A stretch of 47,702 bases of DNA from Deltaproteobacteria bacterium (GTDB lineage Bacteria; Myxococcota; Myxococcia; Myxococcales; Anaeromyxobacteraceae): contig JACRMN010000009.1 in assembly GCA_016214955.1 (NCBI GenBank), positions 1 to 47,702 on the forward strand. The letters run 5' to 3'. Of this stretch, positions 33,261 through 41,766 are shown one piece after another. A program made the position numbers and the translations under genes. Every line of letters starts with the position of its first letter. Positions within the stretch are counted from its first letter, which is position 1. The notes below the pieces were generated by a model, which did not search any database, was not told where the DNA came from, and saw only the letters and a list, made by a program, of their open reading frames with translations.

Positions 33261-35903
33261 CTAGCCGGCGAAGGGCAGCTCGCGCTGCGGCCGGCGCCGC
33301 GGGACGCGGATGGTGAACTCGGTGCCCTGCCCGGGCGCGCTCTGGAGCTGGAGGGTTCCGCCCAGGCTCTGCACCACCCGCCGCGAGATGGTGAGTCCCA
33401 GGCCGGTGCCGCGCCCCGGCCCCTTGGTGGTGAAGAAGGGGGTGAAGAGCCGGGCCTGCACCTCGGGGTCGATGCCCGGGCCGTTGTCGCTGACGCGGAT
33501 CACCAGCTCGTCCCCGTCGCCGCTGCCCCGCACCCAGACCCGGCCGGTCTCCTCCGGCACCGCCTCGATGGCGTTCTGCACCAGGTTGGTGATCACCTGG
33601 TTCCACTCCTCCGGGACGCACTCCAGCGTGCCGTCGCCGGTGGCTTCCACCTGCACCTGCACCTTGCGCCCCGTGGCCGGCAGCACCACGTCCACCACGG
33701 TGCGCGCGGCCTCCCAGGCGTCGTGCGGGGCCAGCTGGCGCTGGTAGCCGGCGCGGCCGTAGCGTCCCATGAGCTCCACCGTCTGGCCGATGCGCTTCAG
33801 GCCCGAGTCGGCCACCGAGAGCAGCTCGCGCAGCCGGGTGCCGGCCCTCTCCAGGTCGGCCAGCTCGCCGGGCTGCAGCGGCCGCTCGCGGGCCGAGCCC
33901 ACCGTGGAGAGCGCCTGCTCCACGTGGAGCCGCACCCGGTGCAGGGAGTTCTTCACGTAGTTGAGCGGGTTGTTGATCTCGTGGGCCAGGCCGCCGGCCA
34001 CGATCTCCAGCGAGTCCATGCGCTGGGTGAGCACCATGTCGGCGGCCTGCTCCTCGGCCTGCACCAGCCGCCGGGCGGTGGTCACCAGCTCCTTGGGCGA
34101 GAAGGGCTTCACCAGGTAGGCGGAGACGCCGGTTTCCAGCCCCTTCACCCGGTCGTCGAGCTCGCCCCGGGCGGTGAGCATGATCACCGGGATCTGGCGG
34201 GTGCGCGGGTCCTCGCGGAGCAGCTTCACCAGCTCCAGGCCGTCCAGCTCCGGCATCATCAGGTCGGTGACCACCAGGTGGGGCCGCTCGCGCTGGATGA
34301 GCTCCAGCCCCTTCCTGCCGTCGAGGGCCGCCCGCACCTTGAACTGGCGCCGCAGCGTCATGTGGATGAGCTGGACGATGCGCGGGTTGTCCTCGACGAC
34401 CACCACGGTGTGGGGGCGGGCCTCCTCGTCGGTGTCCCGCTCCACCGCCCGCCGCTCGGCGGCCTCCTCGATGTCGAGCAGCCGGAAGTCGCGCCGCGCC
34501 GAGAGCCGCACCGCCCAGTCGAGGCCCGAGTCGCCGTCGGCCTTTACCGGCGCCTCCACCAGCACCTCGGGGCGCAGGTGCTGGCGGCCGCGCCGCAAGA
34601 GCACGGTGAAGCGGGCGCCGCGGAGGCCGTCGCTCCGGGCCTCGATGGTGCCGCCGTGGAGCTGCACGATCTCGCGGGCCAGGGCCAGGCCGATGCCGGC
34701 GCCGCCGTAGACGCGGGTGCCGGCCATGTCCACCTGGTAGAAGCGCTCGAAGAGCTTCTCCGCCTTCTCCGGCGGGAACCCCACGCCGTCGTCCTCCACC
34801 GTCACCGCCACCCACTCGCGGCGGTCGCCGAGCTTGACCTGCACCTGGCCGCCCGGGGGCGTGAACTTGATGGCGTTGGAGAGCAGGTTGACGAACACCC
34901 GCTCCAGCCGCTCCAGGTCGCAGGTCACCAGCGCCTCGGCCCGCTCCGAGAGGAAGGAGAGGGTGATGCCCTTGCGCTGCGCCAGCACCTGGGTCTGCTC
35001 GGTGAGGGCCGAGAGGTGCTCCACCAGGTCGTGCTCGCGGACCTGCAGCTGCAGCCGGCTCTCCTCCAGCCGGGAGAGGTCCAGCAGGTCGTTGATGAGC
35101 TTCAGGAGCTTCATGGCGCTGCGGAACATGGTCTGGAACGAGCTGCGCTGGGCGTCGGTGAAGCTGCCCATCTCGCCCTGCATGAGCAGCTCCAGCGGCG
35201 TGAGGATCATCGCCAGCGGGGTGCGCAGCTCGTGGGTCATGTTGGCGAAGAAGCGGCTCTTGAACTCGTCGAGCCGCTTCAGCTCGCTGTGCGCCTTCTC
35301 CAGGTTGGCGGTGGTCTGCTCCAGGCGGACGCGCTGCCCCAGCTGCTCGCGCTGGGTCCGGTAGGTCAGGGCCTGCCCCAGTGCCGCCACCAGGGCGGTG
35401 GCCGAGAGGAAGACCAGGTTGGAGAGGCCCTGCCCCGGGTTGGCGTAGGTCCCGGACGCCAGGTTCACCAGCAGGAACGAGGCAACGATGCCGATCTGGG
35501 CGGAGACCACGTAGGTCAGCGGCCACACGAACAGCAGGCCGGCGGCGAGGACGATCAGGGTCAGGCCGGCGTAGTAGGGCGAGGAGAGCCCGCCCATGTA
35601 GCTGGTCATGACGCTGATGCCGGTGGCCGTGAGCCAGGCCAGCGCCACGCCCAGCGGTTCGACCCAGCGATCGAGCGCCGGGCGGTGGACGAGCGGCAGC
35701 AGCAGCATCCCGGCCACCGCCACGCCCAGCCGCATGACCAGGAGGCTGGTGAGCGCCTGCGGCGGGGCCAGGAGCAGATCGAGGACGCCGAAGGCCGGGT
35801 AGAGCGTGCCCATGAGGATGAGCCCGACGCGCAGGCCGCGCCGGTTGCGCTCCAGCCGCCACCGCCGCCAGCGTTCCTCGAGCTCGTCCGGCGACGGCCC
35901 CAT
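33261..35903 (-). CDS. Membrane hybrid histidine kinase with two kinase cores around a receiver (PhcS/PhcR-like)
   Basis: 880 residues. Five to six membrane helices occupy residues 25-180 with little periplasmic sequence (ISVMTSYMGGLSSPYYAGLT), a layout suited to sensing a hydrophobic ligand within the membrane. Kinase core 1: His224 in FFANMTHELRTPL, N box NLLSNAIKFT, G2 GGAGIGLAL. Receiver: acidic pair VVEDN, Asp547 in VVTDLMMPELDG and Lys in LVKPF. Kinase core 2: His641 in GGLAHEINNPLNYV, N box NLVQNAIEAV and G2 GRGTGLGL. In Ralstonia, PhcS is a membrane kinase and PhcR is a receiver-kinase; this protein looks like both joined. It follows the PhcB-like gene by 3 bp. The equivalence is inferred from architecture and neighbourhood. 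Confidence 0.85.
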   Translation of the reverse strand: MGPSPDELEERWRRWRLERNRRGLRVGLILMGTLYPAFGVLDLLLAPPQALTSLLVMRLGVAVAGMLLLPLVHRPALDRWVEPLGVALAWLTATGISVMTSYMGGLSSPYYAGLTLIVLAAGLLFVWPLTYVVSAQIGIVASFLLVNLASGTYANPGQGLSNLVFLSATALVAALGQALTYRTQREQLGQRVRLEQTTANLEKAHSELKRLDEFKSRFFANMTHELRTPLAMILTPLELLMQGEMGSFTDAQRSSFQTMFRSAMKLLKLINDLLDLSRLEESRLQLQVREHDLVEHLSALTEQTQVLAQRKGITLSFLSERAEALVTCDLERLERVFVNLLSNAIKFTPPGGQVQVKLGDRREWVAVTVEDDGVGFPPEKAEKLFERFYQVDMAGTRVYGGAGIGLALAREIVQLHGGTIEARSDGLRGARFTVLLRRGRQHLRPEVLVEAPVKADGDSGLDWAVRLSARRDFRLLDIEEAAERRAVERDTDEEARPHTVVVVEDNPRIVQLIHMTLRRQFKVRAALDGRKGLELIQRERPHLVVTDLMMPELDGLELVKLLREDPRTRQIPVIMLTARGELDDRVKGLETGVSAYLVKPFSPKELVTTARRLVQAEEQAADMVLTQRMDSLEIVAGGLAHEINNPLNYVKNSLHRVRLHVEQALSTVGSARERPLQPGELADLERAGTRLRELLSVADSGLKRIGQTVELMGRYGRAGYQRQLAPHDAWEAARTVVDVVLPATGRKVQVQVEATGDGTLECVPEEWNQVITNLVQNAIEAVPEETGRVWVRGSGDGDELVIRVSDNGPGIDPEVQARLFTPFFTTKGPGRGTGLGLTISRRVVQSLGGTLQLQSAPGQGTEFTIRVPRRRPQRELPFAG

Positions 35904-35906
35904 CCC

Positions 35907-37514
35907 TCAGCCCAGCGACAGCTCGAGGAAGGGGTTGGCGCCGCTCTCCTCCTCGAGGATGCGGACCTGCGCTCCGGGGACCGCGCGGCGCCCGACCTCG
36001 AGCAGCTCCTCGCGCGACTTGTAGATCAGCGGCCACTCCAGGCCGTGCTCCAGGAGCCAGCGGGCGCGGTGGTCCACCATGTTGGCGATGAGCAGCCGGC
36101 CGTCGGGCCGGGCGGCGCGCGAGAGGTGGCGCGTCAGCACCGACGCGGTGCGCGGGGCCAGGTAGTCCACCAGGCCGCAGGAGTAGATGAGGTCGAACTT
36201 CCCGAACTCCTGGAAGAGGTTGGCGTCGCGCAGCAGGCGCTTGATGGAGTCGTGGAGGAAGGTGAGCTGCAGGCGGCCGCCGAAGCGCTCGTCGGAGACC
36301 GACTTGAGCCGCCGCCAGGCGTGGGCCAGGGCGTTGCGGTCCTGCTCGAAGAGCACCACCTCCAGCGGCACCGGCAGCTCGTCCAGGGCCTGGAAGAGCT
36401 CGTAGAGCTCCTGGGCCGGACCCGAGGCGATGGAGAGCACGCGCAGCGGCTGGGCGCGGCCGGCGTGGGTCTGGACCAGGGCCCGGAGCTGGCGGACCAC
36501 CAGGTCCTTGCGGTAGCGGACGGCGCGGGAGGAGATGGCCTCGCTGAATGCCAGGCCCACGGCGCGGGCGAAGAGCGTCCCGCCCTCGAAGAAGCGCTCG
36601 TAGATGAAGTTCATCACCTCGTAGTCGCCGGGATAGCCGAAGGGCTTGTGCCGGGCGCGGTGAAGGCCCGGCGAGAGCATCAGGAACTCGTCGAGCTGGC
36701 GCTGCGACCACTGGCGGCCCGCCGGGTTGGCGTGACCGCCCGGCAACTCGCGGACGGCGCTGTCGATCTCCTCGCTGAGCCGCACCACCTCGGGGACGAA
36801 GCTGGCCCGCAGCGAGCGGGCCATCATCGTCATCGGCGCGCTGCTCTCCTGCTGGAGCGAGTGCCAGGGGAGGCGACCCTCCAGCTCGGCGAGCTGGCTG
36901 CGGGCGTCCTCGAAGAGGAGCCGCAGCTCCGACACCCGCGCCTGGAAGCGCTCGCCACCGGCGACGCCCCAGCTGCGGTCCTTCACCCGCAGTGCCGAGC
37001 CCAGGTTCCCCCAGGCGCGCACGTCGCGGAGCTGGAGGATCTCGTCGATGTCGAGGAGGAAGTCGCCGAAGGAGAAGGCGACCACGGTGTGGTCCTCGCG
37101 CGGGCGCACCGATCCGGCCACCACCTCGCCGCAGAAGACCTCGTGCCCGTCGAAGCGCAGCGCGACCACCAGGCGCTGGCGCTTCTGGATGGGGACGTCG
37201 CGCGGCCAGGCGATGGCGGCGCCGTTCTGGGAGACGTCGAGGAGGGGGCACTCGCGGCGCTGTCCGGCCAGGGTCACCCGCACCGAGCCCACCAGCGGCG
37301 CCAGGTCCTCGGCGCTGTGGCGCTGGGGACGGAACTGGACGTTGCGCCCGTCGGCGCCGTCGAGCTCCTCGTAGGTGCGGACGCGAGGACGCGAGGGGAG
37401 GTGCGCCACCGACCCGCGTTCGGGCGCCGCCGCCGTCTCCTCCTCAGGCGCATGGGGCGGCTTGGGTGAAGTCTCCGCGTCGCCGCTGCAGTCCATCTGC
37501 TCACTGGCCTTCAT
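35907..37514 (-). CDS. PilZ domain fused to a PhcB-like SAM-dependent methyltransferase
   Basis: 535 residues. Residues 60-165 form a PilZ-like domain with the DxSxxG motif LLDVSQNGAAI; the RxxxR motif is not exact (FRPQRHSAE), so cyclic di-GMP binding is uncertain. The C-terminal part matches the family of Ralstonia PhcB, which makes 3-hydroxypalmitate methyl ester: HKPFGYPGDYEVMNFIYERF (residues 289-308), then GGTLFARAVGLAFSE, RAVRYRK, SAM motif I in VLSIASGPAQEL, FEQDRNAL and DLIYSCGLVDYL. It should methylate a carboxylic acid, possibly a fatty acid signal. The ATG overlaps the stop of the upstream REC-kinase gene by 4 bp, and the hybrid kinase follows 3 bp later, so the three form one operon. 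Substrate is inferred. Confidence 0.8.
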   Translation of the reverse strand: MKASEQMDCSGDAETSPKPPHAPEEETAAAPERGSVAHLPSRPRVRTYEELDGADGRNVQFRPQRHSAEDLAPLVGSVRVTLAGQRRECPLLDVSQNGAAIAWPRDVPIQKRQRLVVALRFDGHEVFCGEVVAGSVRPREDHTVVAFSFGDFLLDIDEILQLRDVRAWGNLGSALRVKDRSWGVAGGERFQARVSELRLLFEDARSQLAELEGRLPWHSLQQESSAPMTMMARSLRASFVPEVVRLSEEIDSAVRELPGGHANPAGRQWSQRQLDEFLMLSPGLHRARHKPFGYPGDYEVMNFIYERFFEGGTLFARAVGLAFSEAISSRAVRYRKDLVVRQLRALVQTHAGRAQPLRVLSIASGPAQELYELFQALDELPVPLEVVLFEQDRNALAHAWRRLKSVSDERFGGRLQLTFLHDSIKRLLRDANLFQEFGKFDLIYSCGLVDYLAPRTASVLTRHLSRAARPDGRLLIANMVDHRARWLLEHGLEWPLIYKSREELLEVGRRAVPGAQVRILEEESGANPFLELSLG

Positions 37515-38698
37515 CCCGCGCCTCCGTGTACGGCCCCCGCCGCCACCTCGCTCCCCAGGGGGAGGAGAATCTCGAATCGCGCCCCGCCGCCCGGCCGGTC
37601 GCCGGCGGCGATGCGGCCGCCGTGGGCGTCGACGATGAGGCGGGACATGTAGAGCCCCATGCCCAGCCCCTCGTCTCCCTTGCCGGAGACGAAGGGCTGG
37701 AAGAGCCGGGCCTTGAGCTCGGCGGAGACGCCGGGGCCGCGGTCCTCGACGGCCAGCTCCAGCTGCCCGCCGGCCAGCCGCGCCCGCACCACCACCTCGC
37801 CGTCGTCGGCGCTGGCCTGCAGGGCGTTGCGCACCAGGTTGAGCAGCACCTGCACCAGCTTCTGGCGGTCGGCTCGCAGCACCGGCAGGCCCGGCTCGAC
37901 CTCGGCCGAGACGCGGCGCCGGCGGAAGGTGAGATCCATGCGCGAGAGGGTCACCGCGTCCCGCACCACCGCCGCCGGATCGCAGAGGTCGGACCGCACC
38001 TCCAGCGCCCCCTGCCGCGAGTACTCCCGGAGCATCTGCAGGGTGCGGAGCAGGTTGTCGATGTGGTTGAGGCCGATCTCCAGGATCTGGCGCAGCCCCG
38101 GGGCCAGCTCCTTCTGGGCCAGCTCCCACTCGGCGGCCCGCAGCCCCACCATCACGTTGCGCAGGTCGTGGGCCACGCCCGATGAGAGCCGGCCGATGGA
38201 CCCCAGCCGTTCCAGGTGGAGCATGGCCTGCTGCTGGGCCTGCAGCTCCGAGAGCGACGCCGCCAGCTCGTCGCTGCGCCGGGCCAGCAGGGTCACCAGC
38301 CTGTCGATCGTGCGGCGCTGCCCGACGAACGCGCAGGCCTGCTCCAGCGCCTGGAGGATGTCGGCGGCCTCCCAGGGCTTGCGCAGGAAGCGGAAGGCAT
38401 GGGCCCGGTTGATGGCGGACTCCAGCGCCTGCATGTCGGCGTAGCCGGTGAGGACGATGCCGGCCACGTCGGGGTGGCGCTGGCGGACCGCCTCGAGCAG
38501 CTCCACGCCGGTCATCCCCGGCATGCGCTGATCGGCCACCACCACGTCGACCCGGATCTCCTCCAGCAGGCCCAGGGCCTCCGGCCCGGAGTACGCAGCG
38601 TGAACCTCCCACTGTTCCTCCAGGAGGTCGCGCAGGACGTGCACGTTGTTGGGCTCGTCGTCGACGAGGAGGACCGCGCCGGTGAGCGGATTGCCCAC
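37511..38698 (-). CDS. Receiver-histidine kinase (PhcQ/PhcR-like)
   Basis: About 395 residues from the GTG at 38698. An in-frame GTG at 38839 would add 47 residues, but a promoter-like sequence lies between the two, so the shorter form is favoured. The receiver has VLLVDDEPNNV, Asp56 in VVVADQRMPGMTG, LTGYAD and Lys in FLRKPWEAADI; the GYAD...KPW pattern is that of RpfG/PhcQ-type receivers. The kinase core has His177 in SSGVAHDLRNVMVGL, N box NLVRNALQAS, G1 DRGPGV and G2 EGLGMGL. It lacks membrane segments. It is the first gene of the PhcB-like operon and could relay or tune the signal from the membrane hybrid kinase. Confidence 0.8.
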   Translation of the reverse strand: MGNPLTGAVLLVDDEPNNVHVLRDLLEEQWEVHAAYSGPEALGLLEEIRVDVVVADQRMPGMTGVELLEAVRQRHPDVAGIVLTGYADMQALESAINRAHAFRFLRKPWEAADILQALEQACAFVGQRRTIDRLVTLLARRSDELAASLSELQAQQQAMLHLERLGSIGRLSSGVAHDLRNVMVGLRAAEWELAQKELAPGLRQILEIGLNHIDNLLRTLQMLREYSRQGALEVRSDLCDPAAVVRDAVTLSRMDLTFRRRRVSAEVEPGLPVLRADRQKLVQVLLNLVRNALQASADDGEVVVRARLAGGQLELAVEDRGPGVSAELKARLFQPFVSGKGDEGLGMGLYMSRLIVDAHGGRIAAGDRPGGGARFEILLPLGSEVAAGAVHGGAG

Positions 38699-39004
38699 GC
38701 CAGTCCGCGCCGCGAGCGCCGCGATCTGTTTCCGATCGTCCAGTCCCAGGACCCAATGAGGGGGTATCGTCCGTCCCAGTATAGACGGGTGCGACCAGCC
38801 GCCAAAGAGACCCGCTTCCGGATGCTCCAGAAAAACCACTTACCCAAGATGGTGCTGGCCCGTTTGGGGATCTCGGTCATATTCACCATCAGTTGATCAT
38901 GGCGGCAAACGGGCACACCCGGAGGATCTCGCCCGGACGGGGCGCATTGACGATCGGCCGTACGAAAACGGAAGATTCCCCGCTCACCCCATTTCGGAGG
39001 TCGG
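38699..39004. other. 306-bp divergent region between the signalling operon and the Liv operon
   Basis: It is clearly lower in G+C than the flanking genes, as expected for a region with two promoters. A sigma-70-like promoter for the reverse operon is listed separately at 38778-38805. On the forward strand, TTGACG (38947-38952) precedes livG, with no convincing -10. The livG ribosome-binding site GGAGG is at 38996-39000. Confidence 0.5.
38778..38805 (-). promoter_or_regulatory. Sigma-70-like promoter of the PhcB-like operon
   Basis: On the reverse strand, TTGGCG and TATACT are separated by 16 bp. TATACT matches the -10 consensus at five of six positions. It lies 80 bp upstream of the GTG at 38698 and inside the longer reading frame, which supports the downstream start. 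Confidence 0.45.
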
Positions 39005-39805
39005 ATGCGGCCCGAGGCCGTCGGAGGCGACGACCAGGACGACATCCTCGCGGTGGAGGGGCTCTCGCTGGGCTTCGGGGGCGTGCAGGCCCTGTCCGGC
39101 CTCTCCTTCACCGCGCGCAAGGGCGCCATCACCGGTATCATCGGGCCCAACGGCGCCGGCAAGACGAGCCTGCTCAACTGCGTGGCCGGCTTCTACCGGC
39201 CCCAGTCCGGCCGGATCGCCTTCGAGGGGAGCGACGTCACCCGCGTCCCGCCCGATCGGCGGCCGGCGCTGGGCATCGCCCGCACCTTCCAGAACATCGC
39301 CCTCTTCGAGGGGATGACGGTCCTCGACAACGTCAAGCTCGGGGCCCATGTGCACCTGCGCACCAACGTCTTCCAGGCGCTGGCCTTCACCCCGGCGGCG
39401 CGGCGCGAGGAGCGGGCCCTGCGCGAGGAGGTGGAGAAGGAGATCCTGGAGTTCCTGGAGATCGAGCACCTGCGGCGGCGCACCGTGGGCAGCCTGGCCT
39501 ACGGGCTCCAGAAGCGGGTCGAGCTGGCGCGGGCGCTGGCGGCCCGGCCCCGGCTCCTCCTCCTCGACGAGCCCATCGCCGGCATGAACGAGGAGGAGAC
39601 CGAGGACATGGCCCGCTTCATCCTCGACATCCAGGAGGAGCGGGGTGTCTCGGTGGTGCTCATCGAGCACGACATGGGGGTGGTCATGGACCTCTGCGAG
39701 AAGGTGGTGGTGCTCTCGTTCGGCCAGAAGATCGCCGAGGGGACGCCGGCCGAGATCCAGCAGCACCCCGAGGTCATCCGGGCCTACCTGGGGAAGAGCC
39801 ACTAG
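39005..39805 (+). CDS. livG: Branched-chain-type ABC transporter ATPase LivG
   Basis: 266 residues. Walker A is GPNGAGKTS in IIGPNGAGKTSLLNCV, the Q-loop region is GIARTFQNIALFEGMTVLDN, the signature is degenerate (SLAYGLQKRVELARAL, with AYG for SGG as common in LivG), and Walker B is LLLLDEPIAGMN. The family's C-terminal AEGTPAEIQQHPEVIRAYLG is intact. It forms one of two ATPases of a HAAT transporter with LivF. It begins an operon with GTG-started livH 2 bp later, and diverges from the PhcB-like signalling operon. Confidence 0.94.
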   Translation: MRPEAVGGDDQDDILAVEGLSLGFGGVQALSGLSFTARKGAITGIIGPNGAGKTSLLNCVAGFYRPQSGRIAFEGSDVTRVPPDRRPALGIARTFQNIALFEGMTVLDNVKLGAHVHLRTNVFQALAFTPAARREERALREEVEKEILEFLEIEHLRRRTVGSLAYGLQKRVELARALAARPRLLLLDEPIAGMNEEETEDMARFILDIQEERGVSVVLIEHDMGVVMDLCEKVVVLSFGQKIAEGTPAEIQQHPEVIRAYLGKSH

Positions 39806-39807
39806 CC

Positions 39808-40695
39808 GTGGATCTCCTGCTCCAGCTCCTGGCCAGCGGCGCCGTCACCGGCTGCATCTACGCCCTCATCGCCATCGGGTTCGTGGTGGTCTACAAGGCC
39901 ACCGGCGTCATCAACTTCGCCACCGGCGAGCTGATGATGCTGGGCTCCTTCTTCGCCTGGACGGCCATGACCGCGGCCCAGGTGCCGTTCGTGGCGGCGC
40001 TGCTGGTGGCGATCGCCGGCGCAGCGGCGGTGGGCGCGGTGGTGGAGCGGGTGGTGCTGCGGCCGCTGCTGGGCCAGCGGGCCATCTCGGTCATCATGGT
40101 GACCATCGGCCTCTCCTCCATCTTCAAGGGGCTGGCCCAGATCCTCTGGAGCGGCGAGTACCGCAGCTTCCCGCCCATCTGGCCGCGCCGCCCCATCACC
40201 CTGGGGCCCGTGCTCCTGCCGGCGCGCCAGGTCTACCCCTCGCTCATCGCCCTGGCCGCCATCCTGCTGCTGGCGCTCCTCTTCCGCTTCACCCGCACGG
40301 GCACCGCCATGCGAGCCACCGCCGCCGACCAGGCGACCGCCTTCGGCATGGGCATCGACATCCGCCGGATGTTCTCGCTCTCCTGGGTGCTGGCCGCGGT
40401 CAGCGCCGCCATCTCCGGCGTCGTCATCGGCACCATCGGGGGCATCAGCCCGCAGCTCGGCGCGGTGGGGTTGCGCATCTTCCCGGTGGTGATCCTGGGC
40501 GGGCTCGACTCCATCGGCGGCGCGCTGGTGGGCGGCATCGTCATGGGCATCCTCGAGAACCTGGCCGGCGGCTACCTGGATCCGCTCCTGCCCGGCGGCG
40601 GCGTCAAGGAGGTGGCCCCCTTCGTCGCCCTGGTGCTGATCCTGATGGTGCGGCCCTACGGACTCTTCGGCACCCGCGACGTGGAGCGGCTGTAG
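39808..40695 (+). CDS. livH: Branched-chain-type ABC transporter permease LivH
   Basis: 295 residues from a GTG 2 bp after the livG stop. About eight hydrophobic helices. Family motifs are GCIYALIAIGFVVVYKATGVINFATGELMMLG, abbreviated here as YALIAIGFVVVYKATGVINF and ATGELMMLG, and the transport loop ATAADQATAFGMGIDIRRMF, then GGLDSIGGALVGGIVMG and a C-terminal VRPYGLFGTRDVERL. It pairs with LivM to form the membrane channel. Confidence 0.94.
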   Translation: MDLLLQLLASGAVTGCIYALIAIGFVVVYKATGVINFATGELMMLGSFFAWTAMTAAQVPFVAALLVAIAGAAAVGAVVERVVLRPLLGQRAISVIMVTIGLSSIFKGLAQILWSGEYRSFPPIWPRRPITLGPVLLPARQVYPSLIALAAILLLALLFRFTRTGTAMRATAADQATAFGMGIDIRRMFSLSWVLAAVSAAISGVVIGTIGGISPQLGAVGLRIFPVVILGGLDSIGGALVGGIVMGILENLAGGYLDPLLPGGGVKEVAPFVALVLILMVRPYGLFGTRDVERL

Positions 40696-40697
40696 CG

Positions 40698-41741
40698 ATG
40701 CGCATCGGCGACTACCAGGAGAGCTACGCCGCCGACGAGGCGCTCTTCCGCACCCCCACCCAGCGGGTCTGGCTGATGGCGGCCGGGGCGGCGGCGGTGG
40801 TCTTCCCCTTCCTGGCCGGCGACTACCTGCTCTACCTCGCCAACCTGGTGGGGCTGCTGGCCATCGGGGCGCTGGGGCTCAACATCCTCACCGGCTTCAC
40901 CGGCCAGATCTCGCTGGGCCACGCCGGCTTCATGGGGGTGGGGGCCTACACGGTGGCCATCGCCGCCACCCGCCTCTCGCTGCCCTTCTGGATCGCGGTG
41001 CCGCTGGGCGGCGCCGCGGCCTGCCTGGCCGGCGCGGTGGTGGGGGTGCCTTCGCTCCGCATCAAGGGGCTCTACCTGGCCATCTCCACCTTGGCGGCCC
41101 AGGTGATCTTCGAGTGGGTCTTCGGCAACTGGACCGACCTCACCGGCGGGATCCGGGGCATCAACGTGGCCCCGGCCACCTTCCTGGGCTTCGCCTTCGA
41201 CAGCGACAGGCGCATCTACTTCCTGATCCACGGCCTGGCCGCGCTCCACGCCTACGGCGCCGCCAACCTCTTCCGCACCAGGGTGGGGCGGGCCTTCGTG
41301 GCGGTGCGCGACCGCGACCTCTCGGCCGAGCTCATGGGGGTCAACCTCTTCCGCACCAAGATCCTGGCCTTCATGGTGTCGAGCTACTACGCCGGCATCG
41401 CCGGGGGGATGTGGGTCTACTTCACCAAGGTGGTGACGCCCGAGAACTTCCCGCTCTCGCTCTCCATCCAGTTCCTGGCGATGATCATCGTCGGCGGGCT
41501 GGGGAGCGTGCAGGGGACGCTGCTGGGCACGGTCTTCATCACCCTGGTGCCCGAGGGGCTGAAGGTGCTCACCCAGGCGGTCCGGCCCTTCGCGCCCGAC
41601 GCCATGAGCTACCTGTTCCCGCTGCGGGACATCCTCTTCGGCGCCATGATCGTGGCCTTCCTGATCTTCGAGCCCCACGGGCTCGCCGAGGTGTGGCGTC
41701 GCATCCGCAGGTTCTTCGCGCTGTGGCCGTTCCCGAAGTGA
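40698..41741 (+). CDS. livM: Branched-chain-type ABC transporter permease LivM
   Basis: 347 residues, starting at an ATG 2 bp after livH. Motifs are NILTGFTGQISLGHAGFMGVGAYT (family signature GQISLGHAGFMGVGAY), LRIKGLYLAISTLA, AFVAVRDRDLSAELMGVNLFRTK (the coupling loop to the ATPases) and GGLGSVQGTLLG. The segment FFALWPFPK at the end is typical of LivM proteins from acid- or aromatic-associated clusters. About eight to ten hydrophobic helices. Confidence 0.94.
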   Translation: MRIGDYQESYAADEALFRTPTQRVWLMAAGAAAVVFPFLAGDYLLYLANLVGLLAIGALGLNILTGFTGQISLGHAGFMGVGAYTVAIAATRLSLPFWIAVPLGGAAACLAGAVVGVPSLRIKGLYLAISTLAAQVIFEWVFGNWTDLTGGIRGINVAPATFLGFAFDSDRRIYFLIHGLAALHAYGAANLFRTRVGRAFVAVRDRDLSAELMGVNLFRTKILAFMVSSYYAGIAGGMWVYFTKVVTPENFPLSLSIQFLAMIIVGGLGSVQGTLLGTVFITLVPEGLKVLTQAVRPFAPDAMSYLFPLRDILFGAMIVAFLIFEPHGLAEVWRRIRRFFALWPFPK

Positions 41742-41766
41742 TCCACCCCACGCAGGAGGAGAGAGC

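Noticed and set aside
38699-38839. N-terminal extension of the receiver-kinase from a GTG at 38839
   Set aside because: A promoter-like TTGGCG-N16-TATACT lies inside it, the sequence is not part of a receiver domain, and the ribosome-binding site is poor. It remains possible.
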